Assembly: GCA_959020715.1 (NCBI GenBank)
Contig: CAUESV010000002.1
Location: 180,238 to 244,237, forward strand
Length of the DNA stretch: 64,000 nt
DNA from: an uncultured Collinsella sp.
GTDB lineage: Bacteria; Actinomycetota; Coriobacteriia; Coriobacteriales; Coriobacteriaceae
Direction: 5' to 3'
Shown here: positions 43,041 to 52,900 of the stretch, one piece after another
Position numbering within the stretch: position 1 is the stretch's first letter
Layout: every line of letters begins with the position of its first letter
The notes under the pieces: generated by a model
Seen by the model: the letters and a program-made list of their open reading frames with translations, nothing else
What the model was told of the DNA's origin: nothing
The model's database searches: none
Made by a program: the position numbers and the translations under genes

Positions 43041-45218
43041 ATGTCCGAGCTGTGCTCCGTGCCGCGCGTCTCGGAGCGCTTTGCCCAGAGCAATGCGCTC
43101 GACGAGGATATCGCGCGACTCAAATATGTTTCGGGTAAACGTGAGGAGGCCCTTCGCCGTCTGGGAATTCGGACGGTGGGGGACCTCCTTCTCCATATCC
43201 CTCATCGATACCTCGACTTTACCCGTTCTTGGTCTATCGAGATGGCGCCCATCGGTACCGTGTGCACCATCATCGCCACGGTCGACCGAATCGTCCAAAA
43301 GCAGCCGCGTCCGCGCATGCAGGTGACCGAGGTCTCACTCGTTGACGAGACGGGCGTGCTGCAGGTCGCCTTTTTCCGCCAGCCCTGGATTGCCCAGCAG
43401 CTTAAGCAGGGCGACCGCCTGGCCGTGATGGGTAAGGTCGAGTTTGCCTACGGTTTTAAGCAGATGGCCTCGCCGCACTTTGAGAAGCTCGAGGAAGGGC
43501 GTGCCGCGGGCACCATTTTGCCGGTCCATTATGTGAGTGAGGGCGTGAGCCAGGCATGGATGCGCCGCATTGTAAGCGGTGCGCTCGAGGTCGTCGGCAA
43601 TCCCTTCGACCCGATTCCCGCACGCTTGCGCGTCAAGCGCCGCCTGATGAGCAATGCCCGCGCGCTGCGCTCAATCCATTTTCCATCGAGTATGGCTGAG
43701 CGCGATATCGCGCGCGCACGGCTTGCCTACGAGGAGTGCCTTTACCTTCAGCTGGCGCTGCGCCTGCGCAACGACGGCGGCTTGGTCGAAGTCGCTCCCT
43801 ATGCTCACACCGCGGGCGAGCACCTGGTCGCGCTCAGGGAAGCCCTGCCGTTTTCGCTGAGCGACGAGCAGGAGGCCGCGTTCCAGGATATCCTGCGCGA
43901 TATGTGCGATGGCGGGCGCGTGATGAACCGCCTGCTGCTGGGCGATGTCGGTACCGGCAAGACCGCCGTTGCCGCTTGCGCGCTGGCAGTGGCTGCCGAT
44001 AGCGGCACGCAGGCCTGCGTTATGGCGCCCACGGGCGTTCTAGCGCGCCAATATGCCGATAAGACCGGCCCTCTGCTCTCGCAGGCCGGCATGTCCTGGG
44101 CGCTTCTGACGGGTGCCACGCCGGCCTCAGAGCGCGAGCGGATCCATTCCCAGCTGGAATCGGGCGAGCTTGATGTGCTCTTTGGAACCCACGCGGTCCT
44201 TTCGGATGACGTTACGTTCAAGCATCTGTCGCTCGTGGTCATCGATGAACAGCACCGGTTTGGCGTCGGCCAACGCAACGCCCTGCGCGCGAAGGGCCCC
44301 GGTGCCGATCTGCTCGTTATGACGGCAACGCCCATCCCGCGTACGCTGGCGCTTTCGGTCTACGGCGACCTGGACACGAGCATTATTCGCCATCGACCTG
44401 TTCCGGGAGCGGGCGTTACGACACGCGTGCTTACCGAGTCGAGCCGCGACCTGGCCTACGGCGCTATTCGCGAGGCGCACGAAAAGGGCCAGCAGGCCTA
44501 TGTGATCTGCCCCCTCGTGGAGCCGAGTGACTCGGCCGATGAGCTGGAAGACGTGCCTGGTATCGCCCGCGACGACGAGGGCCGCGTGACCGTGCCCGTG
44601 CCGCTCCACGATACGGCAACCGAGCTCGATCGCCTGCGCCTGGCGTTGCCGGGACTTACCATCGAACGCCTTCACGGCCGCATGCCGGCGGGGGAGAAGG
44701 ACCGCGTGATCGATGCCTTCAAGCGCGGAGAGATCGACGTGCTCGTCTCGACCACGGTGGTCGAGGTGGGCGTCGACGTGCCCAACGCCACCGTCATGGT
44801 CATCGAGAACGGTGAGCGCTTTGGCTTGGCGGCCCTGCACCAGCTGCGCGGTCGCGTGGGCCGCGGCAGCGTGTCGGGCACCTGCCTGGTCATGACGCAC
44901 TCCAAGGGCAACGGCGGCGCGTCGGCGGCACAAGACCGTCTCCAGTCGCTCGAAAAGACCTCGGACGGCTTTACGCTCGCCCAGATGGACCTGCGCCTGC
45001 GCCACGAGGGCGAGATCCTGGGGTATCGCCAGCACGGCGGCGTGACCCTGCGCTTTGTGGACCTGGATGCCGACGAGGATCTTATCGAATGGGCCCATTT
45101 GGACGCGGTCGAGCTCTTGCGGTATGCTTGCAACCTTGACTCTGTGGCGACGCGTCCCTTGCGCGACGCGGTCGCCATGCGTTATCGACATATCTTTAAG
45201 GAGGTCAGCGGAGGATGA
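43041..45218 (+). CDS. recG: ATP-dependent DNA helicase RecG
   Basis: A 725-aa branch-migration helicase acting on stalled forks and recombination intermediates. The N-terminal wedge/OB domain covers about 60-160. Walker A is LLGDVGTGKTAVAACALA near 295; motif II is VIDEQHRFGVGQRNALR with DEQH; later motifs are VMTATPIPRTLAL, STTVVEVGVDVPNATVMVIE and HQLRGRVGRG. Length is slightly above the usual 690. The stop overlaps rsmD (ATGA). Confidence 0.97.
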   Translation: MSELCSVPRVSERFAQSNALDEDIARLKYVSGKREEALRRLGIRTVGDLLLHIPHRYLDFTRSWSIEMAPIGTVCTIIATVDRIVQKQPRPRMQVTEVSLVDETGVLQVAFFRQPWIAQQLKQGDRLAVMGKVEFAYGFKQMASPHFEKLEEGRAAGTILPVHYVSEGVSQAWMRRIVSGALEVVGNPFDPIPARLRVKRRLMSNARALRSIHFPSSMAERDIARARLAYEECLYLQLALRLRNDGGLVEVAPYAHTAGEHLVALREALPFSLSDEQEAAFQDILRDMCDGGRVMNRLLLGDVGTGKTAVAACALAVAADSGTQACVMAPTGVLARQYADKTGPLLSQAGMSWALLTGATPASERERIHSQLESGELDVLFGTHAVLSDDVTFKHLSLVVIDEQHRFGVGQRNALRAKGPGADLLVMTATPIPRTLALSVYGDLDTSIIRHRPVPGAGVTTRVLTESSRDLAYGAIREAHEKGQQAYVICPLVEPSDSADELEDVPGIARDDEGRVTVPVPLHDTATELDRLRLALPGLTIERLHGRMPAGEKDRVIDAFKRGEIDVLVSTTVVEVGVDVPNATVMVIENGERFGLAALHQLRGRVGRGSVSGTCLVMTHSKGNGGASAAQDRLQSLEKTSDGFTLAQMDLRLRHEGEILGYRQHGGVTLRFVDLDADEDLIEWAHLDAVELLRYACNLDSVATRPLRDAVAMRYRHIFKEVSGG

Positions 45219-45871
45219 GAATCATCGGCGGCGAATGGCGCGGTCGTAAGATCGAGGAGCCCCGTGGTCGCGATGTCACCCGCCCCACGACTGATCGCGT
45301 GCGCGAGGCGTGCGCATCTATGGTCATGTCGGCATTCGATTTCGATTTGGACGAGGTTCGTGTGCTGGACGCCTTTGGCGGCTCCGGTGCCTTAGGGTTA
45401 GAGATGCTCTCTCGTGGGGCCCGCTCGCTCACGACGTTCGAGATCGATCGCAACGCCGCGCGGCTCATTACCAAGAATATCGAGTCGCTCTGCCGTGACC
45501 GTGCTCGCTGGCGCGTGGTGACGGGTGACGTGCTGGCGAGCGCCTTGCGCGGCCGCGTGCCGGGCGGCCCCTTTGATCTGGTCCTGCTCGACCCGCCCTA
45601 TGCTTTTGGTGCCGAGCCGGTCGAGGAACTGCTGCAGAACCTGGCTCAGCAGGGTTTACTTGCACCTGGCGCTTACGCCTTGTTTGAGCATGCCGCCGCC
45701 GATGCGGGCGCGCATCCGGCAGGCTTTGAGACTGTACGTGAGAAGCGCTACGGCATTACCTCGGTCGACCTGCTTCGTTGGGTCGGCGATAACGATGGCG
45801 AGGGCGATGGCGCCGGCACCGATGCTGACAACAACGATGCCACGACGTTTCAGGAGGATGCTCATGAGTGA
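45215..45871 (+). CDS. rsmD: 16S rRNA (guanine-966-N2) methyltransferase
   Basis: A 218-aa methyltransferase. It has MRIIGGEWRGRKIEEP at the start, the SAM site VLDAFGGSGALGLEMLSRGA and the catalytic DPPYAF near 128. The C-terminal 25 residues are acidic and low-complexity (DNDGEGDGAGTDADNND) and go beyond the usual end. The stop overlaps the coaD start. Confidence 0.94.
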   Translation: MRIIGGEWRGRKIEEPRGRDVTRPTTDRVREACASMVMSAFDFDLDEVRVLDAFGGSGALGLEMLSRGARSLTTFEIDRNAARLITKNIESLCRDRARWRVVTGDVLASALRGRVPGGPFDLVLLDPPYAFGAEPVEELLQNLAQQGLLAPGAYALFEHAAADAGAHPAGFETVREKRYGITSVDLLRWVGDNDGEGDGAGTDADNNDATTFQEDAHE

Positions 45872-46361
45872 CACCATCAACCGCGTGATCGTCCCGGGCA
45901 CCTTCGATCCCATCACGTTTGGCCATATCGATGTGATCCGCCGCGCCCGCCGCATCTTTCCCAGCGTGATCGTCGCTGTTGCCGAGTCGCAGGGTAAAAA
46001 CGGTGTGGGCACCACGTTTACGCTTGATGAGCGCGTGGCGCTGGCCCGCGAGGCGCTCGGTGATATCGACGGCGTCGAGGTCCTGCCCTTTACCGGCCTC
46101 TTGGTCGACTTCGCTCGTGAGCAGGGGGCGGGGGCCGTGGTCAAGGGCCTGCGCGCCATGACCGACTTTGAGTATGAGCTGCAGCAGGCCGACCTTAACT
46201 ATCGCCTGGATAACGAGCTGGAGTCCATTTTTGTCATGAGTGCGCCGCAGTACGGCTATATCTCGAGCTCGGTCGTTCGCCAGATCGCCTCGCTCGGCAG
46301 CGATGTATCGACGTTTGTCCCGTCCAACGTGGTCGAAGCGCTCAAACATCGCTTTTCGTGA
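45864..46361 (+). CDS. coaD: Phosphopantetheine adenylyltransferase
   Basis: A 165-aa enzyme of coenzyme A synthesis. ATG at 45864 has AGGAGG 6 bases upstream; ATG 45858 is too close. Motifs are VPGTFDPITFGHIDVI (T/HxGH), VVKGLRAMTDFEYELQ and YGYISSSVVRQIASLGSD. It overlaps rsmD by 8 bases, a common rsmD-coaD order. Confidence 0.96.
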   Translation: MSDTINRVIVPGTFDPITFGHIDVIRRARRIFPSVIVAVAESQGKNGVGTTFTLDERVALAREALGDIDGVEVLPFTGLLVDFAREQGAGAVVKGLRAMTDFEYELQQADLNYRLDNELESIFVMSAPQYGYISSSVVRQIASLGSDVSTFVPSNVVEALKHRFS

Positions 46362-46364
46362 CGT

Positions 46365-46394
46365 TTCTTATTGCCTGGTGGCATGTGGTAAACT
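46365..46394 (+). promoter_or_regulatory. Putative promoter of the coiled-coil/DUF177/rpmF block
   Basis: TTCTTA (46365-46370) and TAAACT (46389-46394) with an 18-base spacer lie in the 68-base gap after coaD, ahead of AAAGGAG and ATG 46430. Confidence 0.4.
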
Positions 46395-46429
46395 AGCACG
46401 ATGATATGTTACCTATGAAAGGAGACCGG

Positions 46430-46927
46430 ATGCCGGGCGAGAATTTTCCTGGCGATAGGATCGTCAGCTTGGTCGATGAGCTCGAAGGGCTGATCGAGGA
46501 AGCCAAGCCGCCTTTCGGCAAGAACGCTCAGTTCAAGGTCATCGACGCCGACGTGTTCTTCAACATCCTCGACGAGATCCGCATGAGCTATCCCGAGGAG
46601 TGGCAGAAGTCCCGCCGTATCCTTAAGGAGCGCGAGGAGCTTATGGCTTCCGCCGCCGCCCAGGCCGATTCCATCATCGCCGACGCTCAGCAGCAGGCCC
46701 TCACCATTGCCGGTGAGCAGGAGATCGTCCGCCTTGCGCAGCAGCAGGCCGACGACATCCGCGATCGTGCCCAGCAGTACGAGCGCGAGACGCGTTATGC
46801 TGCCGAGGACTACGCAGAGCAGGTCTTTACGCACCTGGAGGAGAACCTCAAGAGCCTGACCGGCACCGTTACCCGTTGCCGTCAGCAGCTCAACGAGGGT
46901 GCCGCCCAACAGAATGGTCAGTGGTAA
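46430..46927 (+). CDS. SepIVA/DivIVA-like coiled-coil protein
   Basis: A 165-aa protein. ATG at 46430 follows AAGGAG with 5-base spacing. Residues 10-60 resemble the DivIVA-type N terminus (DRIVSLVDELEGLIEEAKPP, VIDADVFFNILDEIRMSYPE). Residues about 62-150 form one long charged and Gln/Ala-rich coiled coil. In Mycobacterium the septation factor SepIVA sits in the same neighbourhood (DUF177, rnc, smc, ftsY), which supports a cell-division or wall-growth scaffold role. An ATP-synthase-b-like helix is the alternative reading. Confidence 0.7.
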   Translation: MPGENFPGDRIVSLVDELEGLIEEAKPPFGKNAQFKVIDADVFFNILDEIRMSYPEEWQKSRRILKEREELMASAAAQADSIIADAQQQALTIAGEQEIVRLAQQQADDIRDRAQQYERETRYAAEDYAEQVFTHLEENLKSLTGTVTRCRQQLNEGAAQQNGQW

Positions 46928-47481
46928 TGGCTGAGTTCCCGAGCGTTACCGTCGATCTTTCCGAGCAGCTCGAGTTTCCTGGAGATTCGTATCCGCTGAC
47001 CGGTAAGGTCGATGTCGCCACCTACACGGTGGGCGAGAAGGAGTACCAGCTTCAGGACGGCATCGACTACGACGTTGTCTTTACCAATGCCGGTACCGGT
47101 GTCTTGCTCACGGGCATGGTCCGCGCGCACGCCACCGGCGAGTGCGACCGTTGCCTGGAGCCCGCCTCGTTTGATGTCGCCGGCGAGATCGAGGAGTTCT
47201 ACCTCTTTGAGGAGCCCGAGGATCCCGAGGCCTACGAGGACGGCTACGAGCTCCTGGGTGAGGACCGCATCGTCGATCTGGGTGAGCCCATCAATGACGC
47301 GGTCGTTATGGACACGCCGTTTGTGGTGCTCTGCAAGCCCGATTGTCGCGGTCTGTGCCCCACTTGCGGTTGCAATCTCAACGTGGAGCAATGCGATTGT
47401 GCTGCCCAAGCCGAGGCCGAATGGGCCGAAGCCACGGAAAATCCATTTGCAGCATTGAAGAATCTCAAGCTCGATGAGTAA
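46927..47481 (+). CDS. YceD/DUF177 family protein
   Basis: A 184-aa protein linked to 23S rRNA and phospholipid gene expression. ATG at 46927 overlaps the previous stop by one base. Typical motifs: GECDRCLEPASFDVAGEIEE and the C-terminal zinc-like cluster LCKPDCRGLCPTCGCNLN with a further QCDC. It sits directly before rpmF, as in most bacteria. Confidence 0.92.
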   Translation: MAEFPSVTVDLSEQLEFPGDSYPLTGKVDVATYTVGEKEYQLQDGIDYDVVFTNAGTGVLLTGMVRAHATGECDRCLEPASFDVAGEIEEFYLFEEPEDPEAYEDGYELLGEDRIVDLGEPINDAVVMDTPFVVLCKPDCRGLCPTCGCNLNVEQCDCAAQAEAEWAEATENPFAALKNLKLDE

Positions 47482-47545
47482 AACTGTGGTAGTATCGCTA
47501 CTTGCGCGTAATCGCCACACTGGATAGTTCATAAGGAAGGTCACT

Positions 47546-47725
47546 ATGCCCGTACCTAAACAAAAGCAGGGTCGTATCCGCACTCACACCCGTCGTTCCG
47601 CCAACATGAAGATCTCGGCTGCGGCTCAGTCCACGTGCCCCCGTTGCGGCGCTGTCAAGCTTCCGCACCACGTGTGCCCCAGCTGCGGTTTCTACAAGGA
47701 CCGCGAGGTTATCGTTACCGAGTAA
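47546..47725 (+). CDS. rpmF: 50S ribosomal protein bL32, zinc-binding form
   Basis: A 59-aa protein with MPVPKQKQGRIRTHTRRSAN at the start. CPRC and CPSC (CPRCGAVKLPHHVCPSCGFY) form the zinc site, so this is the C+ form, which is replaced under zinc starvation in some actinobacteria. AAGGAAGG precedes the ATG. Confidence 0.97.
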   Translation: MPVPKQKQGRIRTHTRRSANMKISAAAQSTCPRCGAVKLPHHVCPSCGFYKDREVIVTE

Positions 47726-47766
47726 CGGTATACTCTGGATGCGATGCCGTTCCAAATGGAACCATA

Positions 47767-47795
47767 ATGGCCGGCTCAATGAGTCGGCCATTTTT
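47767..47795 (+). terminator. Terminator or attenuator between rpmF and plsX
   Basis: ATGGCCG (47767-47773) pairs with CGGCCAT (47785-47791), with CTC/GAG continuing the stem, and TTTTT runs to 47795. It ends only 5 bases before the plsX ribosome site AAGGAG, so read-through would control plsX and acpP. Confidence 0.7.
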
Positions 47796-47812
47796 GTATA
47801 AGGAGCTTGTAT

Positions 47813-48832
47813 ATGAGTAACGTTCGCGTTTGTGTAGACGTTGTGGGTGGAGACGAGAAACCTCAGGTTGTTCTCGATGGTATCGAGGCTGCACTTGCCG
47901 CCGATCCCGATATCGAGGTCTTGGCAGCTGGCCCCGCCGAAATCGTCAATCCCTTTGCTGCTTCCCACGCACGTGTTGAGGCCCTTGAGGCACCCGACGT
48001 TATCGCCATGGATGACGATCCCATTCGCGCCGTGATGGCCAAACGCAAGTCTTCGATCGTGCTGTCGTGCCGCGCCATCAAGAAGGGAAATGCGGACGCG
48101 TTCTTCTCCGCCGGCTCCACCGGCGCCATGACCGCCGCTGCGACCGCCTACGTCACGCCGTTTAGATATATGGCCGAAGGTAAGAAGCAGCCGGTGCGTC
48201 CCTGTCTGACCAATGCGCTGCCCAATCGCGCCGGCGGTCTGACGGTGCTGTGCGATATGGGCGCCAACCCCGATGTCGAGGTCGATGACATGGTGCGTTT
48301 TGCTCAGATGGGTAGCGCCTATGCTCGCGTCGTCCTGGGCATCGAGCATCCCCGCGTGGGCCTGCTTGCTAACGGCACCGAGGACGAGAAGGGCTCCAAC
48401 TTTACCAAGGCCTGCTTCCCAGCCATGAAAGCCGCCGTTCCCGGCTTTGTTGGTAACTGCGAGGGAACGGACATCACCTCCGGTAACTTCGATGTCGTCG
48501 TTGCCGATGGCATGTCGGGCAATATTGCGCTCAAGGCCACTGAGGGCGCTGCCAAGTTTTTGCTGCAGGAGCTCAAGGGCGTCTTTATGTCTTCGCTTGG
48601 CACCAAGATCGCCGCGCTGCTCATTAAAAAGCAGATGCGCGAGATAAAGGCCAAGCTTTCGGGCGACGCCAAGGGCGGCGCGATTCTTTTGGGCCTGCGC
48701 GGCGTGGTCCTGATCGGCCATGGTGCCACCTCGGTCGAGGCTGTTAAAAACGGTACGCTCGCGGCGGCCGAAGCCGTGCGCGCCGGGCTGGTCGAGAACG
48801 TCGCCAACTCCATGGACGGCATCGTTTTATAA
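47813..48832 (+). CDS. plsX: Phosphate acyltransferase PlsX
   Basis: A 339-aa peripheral enzyme turning acyl-ACP into acyl phosphate for phosphatidic acid synthesis. ATG 47813 follows AAGGAG at 7 bases. Motifs: VDVVGGDEKPQVVLDGIEAA, FFSAGSTGAMTAAATAYV, VLCDMGANPDVEVDDMVRFA, LLANGTEDEKGSNFTKACFP and ADGMSGNIALKATEG. Followed by acpP. Confidence 0.95.
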   Translation: MSNVRVCVDVVGGDEKPQVVLDGIEAALAADPDIEVLAAGPAEIVNPFAASHARVEALEAPDVIAMDDDPIRAVMAKRKSSIVLSCRAIKKGNADAFFSAGSTGAMTAAATAYVTPFRYMAEGKKQPVRPCLTNALPNRAGGLTVLCDMGANPDVEVDDMVRFAQMGSAYARVVLGIEHPRVGLLANGTEDEKGSNFTKACFPAMKAAVPGFVGNCEGTDITSGNFDVVVADGMSGNIALKATEGAAKFLLQELKGVFMSSLGTKIAALLIKKQMREIKAKLSGDAKGGAILLGLRGVVLIGHGATSVEAVKNGTLAAAEAVRAGLVENVANSMDGIVL

Positions 48833-48869
48833 CAGCGGCGTTATGCGTCTCGGGGCGTGCGTCGTGGGG

Positions 48870-48909
48870 TAGAATCAGAACCGTGTCTTGGTACCGCCCG
48901 GGCGGTACC
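48870..48909 (+). promoter_or_regulatory. acpP promoter region with a perfect 20-bp palindrome
   Basis: A -10-like TAGAAT lies at 48870-48875. GGTACCGCCC (48890-48899) is followed at once by its complement GGGCGGTACC (48900-48909), which would fall at about +8 to +27 of the acpP transcript; ATTCTTTT follows. It could be an operator or an early terminator. Confidence 0.5.
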
Positions 48910-48946
48910 ATTCTTTTGGTATTCATGCACTATGAGAGGAAGCGCT

Positions 48947-49189
48947 ATGGATCGCTCCGAAATCTTCGACAAGATCGCCGAGGTCGCTGCTGACGTTCTG
49001 GGCGTCGATGTTGCCGAAATTAGCGATGAGACCACCTTTGACGACCTCGATGCCAACTCGCTCGAGCGCCTGCAGCTGGTTACGGCTATCGAGGACGAGT
49101 TCAACCTCGAGATCGATGACGAGACCCTGCTCTCGCTCAACTCTGTCGCCGACGCCGTCGACGCTATCGAAAACGCCAGGGAGGCCTAG
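48947..49189 (+). CDS. acpP: Acyl carrier protein
   Basis: An 80-aa acidic helical carrier for fatty acid synthesis. The ATG follows GAGAGGAAG. The phosphopantetheine serine is in DANSLERLQLVTAIEDEF, with ANSLE where most ACPs have ADSLD, so the acidic residue before the serine is replaced by Asn. Length is normal. It sits between plsX and rnc. Confidence 0.93.
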   Translation: MDRSEIFDKIAEVAADVLGVDVAEISDETTFDDLDANSLERLQLVTAIEDEFNLEIDDETLLSLNSVADAVDAIENAREA

Positions 49190-49192
49190 GTC

Positions 49193-49918
49193 TTGGCTTT
49201 GTCTGAACGACTTACGCGCGCCCAGGAAATTCTGGGCCACGAGTTCAATAATAAGGTGCTGCTGCGCGCGGCCCTTACGCATCCCTCGGCAGTCGAGGGC
49301 CAGCCGGTTTCTGCCAGCTATGAGCGCCTTGAGTTCTTGGGCGATTCCATTTTGGGCGCTGTGGTCGCACGCTCCCTGTTTGAGTCCTATCCGGAGTTTG
49401 ACGAGGGCAAGCTCACGCGCCTGAAGGTGTCGCTTGTCTCGGGCGCTACGCTGTCCGAGGTTTCTCACGAGCTGGGCATCGACGACATCATCATCTTTGG
49501 TGCCTCCGAGACCGGTACCGGTGCGCGCGGCCTGCATTCGGCGCTCGAGAACGTCTACGAGTCGCTCGTGGGCGCACTGTACCTGGATGCCGGCTGGGAT
49601 GCCGCAGCGGAGTTTATCCATCGTACGCTTAAGCCGCATTTGGCTTCCGAGCGTGCCGAGCATCCTGCGAACCCCAAGTCGTTTTTGCAGGAGTGCGTGC
49701 AAGCCGACGGTCACGAACCCCCGGCTTACAAGCTTGTTGGCTCCGAGGGCCCGGCGCATGCGCCCACCTTTACCGCCGTGGTTTTGATCGATGGTATTCG
49801 CCAGGGTCGCGGCTCCGGCTCCTCAAAGAAAGAAGCCGAGGGAGCCGCCGCGCTCGAAGCGCTCGACCGCATGGGCTACACCACCAACGGCGTGATTCTG
49901 AACAAGAAGCACGTGTAA
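49193..49918 (+). CDS. rnc: Ribonuclease III
   Basis: A 241-aa double-strand-specific endonuclease processing rRNA and mRNA. TTG at 49193 is supported by GGGAGG 8 bases upstream. The catalytic signature is ERLEFLGDSILGAVVA, with ENVYESLVGALYLDAG as the second acidic motif. The C-terminal dsRNA-binding domain covers about 160-230 (NPKSFLQECVQADG, GSGSSKKEAEGAAALEAL). Confidence 0.96.
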   Translation: MALSERLTRAQEILGHEFNNKVLLRAALTHPSAVEGQPVSASYERLEFLGDSILGAVVARSLFESYPEFDEGKLTRLKVSLVSGATLSEVSHELGIDDIIIFGASETGTGARGLHSALENVYESLVGALYLDAGWDAAAEFIHRTLKPHLASERAEHPANPKSFLQECVQADGHEPPAYKLVGSEGPAHAPTFTAVVLIDGIRQGRGSGSSKKEAEGAAALEALDRMGYTTNGVILNKKHV

Positions 49919-49928
49919 GCGAGGAACC

Positions 49929-52900
49929 GTGTATCTCAAGTCCCTCACGCTCAAAGGGTTCAAGTCGTTTGCCGACCGCGCCCATATGACGTTTGAGCCG
50001 GGCCTGACCGTCATCGTCGGTCCCAACGGCTCGGGAAAATCGAACATCTCCGACTCCATTCTGTGGGTCTTGGGCGAGCAAAGCGCCAAGCAGCTGCGCG
50101 GCCAGGCCATGGAGGACGTCATCTTCTCGGGCTCGTCGGCTCGCAAGCCGGTGGGTGTCGCCGAGGTCACGCTGGTGCTCGATAACTCGGACCATATGCT
50201 GCCCGTCGACTTTGACGAGGTCGCCATCACCCGTCGCATGTATCGCTCGGGCGAAAGCGAGTACCTCATCAACTCGAGTCCGTGCCGCCTGATGGACATT
50301 CAGGACATCCTGCACGATTCGGGCCTGGGCAAGGATACGCATTCCATTATTAGCCAGGGCAAGCTCGATGCCATTTTGCAGAGCCGCCCCGAGGAGCGCC
50401 GCGCCCTCATCGAGGAGGCCGCCGGCATCTCCAAGCACAAGCGCCGCAAGGAGCGTGCGCTCAAAAAGATTAAGTCGATGGACGAGCACCTGATGCGTGC
50501 CCGCGACATCAATAAGGAGATCGCCCGTCAGCTGCGACCGCTGGAGCGTCAGGTCGATCGCGCGCGCAAGTACAAAGAGCTGTCCTCGCGCGCGAACGAG
50601 CTTACGCAGATGCTGGCCGTCGACGAGCTGCGTTCGCTGCAGTCGCAGTGGAACGACCTGGAGAGCCGCTCCAAAGAGGGCGCGGCCGAGCTTGAGCTTG
50701 CGCAGTACCGCTTGGGCGAAAAGGAGCGCGAGCTCGAGAAGCTTCAGGTCATGCTCGAGGAAAAGGGCCTGTTTGTGGGCGACCTAGGCGAGCAGCGCCG
50801 TCATATGCAAGATGTGGTCGGCCGCATTAACTCCGACATGCGCTTGCTCGAGGAAAAGGGCCACAACATGGTGTCGCGCCTGTCTGACATGCGCGGGCAG
50901 ATTTCGAGCTCCGAGCATCAGCGTCGTCGCGTGGTCGAGGAGCTCGAGGACGCGCGTGCGCAGCTTGAGGAAGTGACCGGCGCGCACATGCAGGCCCAGG
51001 AGGACGTTGACGCCGCCGGTCCTGCCGCTGCTGAGCTCCACGAGCGTCGCGTGGCGCTCGACAATCAGATTTCGCAACTCACGCGCGAGCAACGCGATGT
51101 GCAGCGCGTGGCCGATAATGCCGCGCTCGAGCTCGCCAAGGTGAAGGATTCCTTGAGCAATGCCGAGGTCGAGGACAACATGTATGCCTCGCGCCTGGAG
51201 CAGATTGACGAGCAGCTCGAGGAGGTCACGGCCTCGCTCGAGAGCCGTCGCGACCGCGCCGAGGAGCTTGAGGGCGCTCTTGAGGAAGCGCGCCAGGCTC
51301 AGGTCGATGCGCGTGAGGCCGCCGAGGCGGCACGCGCGGCCCTGAAGGACCTGCGTGCCCGCGAGAGTGAGGCGCGCAACAAGTTATCCGAGGTGCGCTC
51401 GGAGCTTGCCAGCCAAAAGAAACTCGATGCCCGCATGGCTGACAGCTCGCCGCTGGTGAGCCGTCTGGTGGGTGCGCTGGGCGATGATGTCTCGGGTCGT
51501 CTGGGCGACGTGCTCGAGGCCCCGCGCAAGCTTGAGGGCTTGGTTGAGCAATTGCTCGCCGGCGATATCGATGCGCTGCTGTTCGACGATACGTCCGCGC
51601 TTGAGCGTGCCGGTCGTGCCGCTCTGGACCAGAAGAAGGCTTCGGGCGAGGCGCTGCTGGTGGCGCGCGGCGTGACCGGCTCTACCGCCGCTGAGGGCGC
51701 TGCCGGTACCCGTCTGGTTGATCTTCTGTCCGTGCGCGCAGGCTACGGTCCCGTCGTCGAGGCGTTGCTCGGCGGATATTACGTAGTGGACGATCTTGCT
51801 GCCGCGCTGTCGGCGCCGGTCGTTGACGGTGTGACCTACGTGACTCCCGATGGCGCCCGCGTAAGCTGTGGCGGCCTGGTGCGTGTGGGGCTAGATGCCG
51901 GCGAGGCCTCGGGTGCTCTGGAGCGCAAGCGTCGCATTCGCGAGCTGGAGGGCCTGGAGCCCGATCTGGCTGCCGTGTTTGAGCATGTGTCGGATCAGGT
52001 CGTCGAGGCCAATGCGGCCGTTGAGGAAGCGCGTGCCGCCGAGGGCGATGCCGCCGGCGAGATCGCCCGTCTTGAGGGCGAGCGCCGCTCGCTGCTCTCC
52101 GAGATCGGCCGCTTGGAGCAAAGCGCCAACAATGCCGAGGTCGAGCGCGTGCGCATCTCCAAGCGCCGCGAGCAGGCCTCCGAGGCCGTTCGCTCTGCGC
52201 GCCCGCGCGTGGACGAGCTCACCCGTTCGCGTGACGAGGCCCGTGCGCAGGCAAGCGATCTGGGCTTGCAGATTGCCGAGGCTAACGACGAACTCGACCG
52301 CGTTCGCCGTGACGATTCCGAGGCTGCCGGCAAGCTCGCCGACGCCAAGGTTCGCCTAGCCCAGACGAGCGAACGCCTGCGTTCGCTGAAGGGCCGTGTG
52401 CCCGACTTGGAGCATCGTCTTGAGGGCATCGACCGTCGTATCCGCGGAACACGCCAGGCTTCGCGCTCGCTCGAGCTGCTGCGCCTGCGCGTCGATCCCA
52501 TGCACGAACGCTATTCTGCCCTGTTGGAACGCGCGTCGGATTGGGCAGCGCGCCTGCGTGACCAGGCCTCTCTGGAGGAGGCGGACTCCGCTTCGCTCAA
52601 GAAGACCATCGAGGATGCCAAGGCAGAGGTTGCCCGCGCTAAGGAGCGGGTTGATACCGCCTCCGCCACGCAAAACGAGCTCAAGGTCTCTCGCGGAAAG
52701 CTCGAGGTGCAGGTAGAGGCCGCCATTAAGGCCATTACCGCCGATGGCACCACGGTACTCGAGGAAGCGCTCATGCTTCCTGCGCCCACGGACCGCGATG
52801 CCGCCGAGCGCGAGCTCAACCAGCTCGTGCGTCAGATCAACAACCTGGGCCCTGTGAACCAGGTTGCCATGGAGGAGTACGAGCAGCTCAAGCGCCGCGC

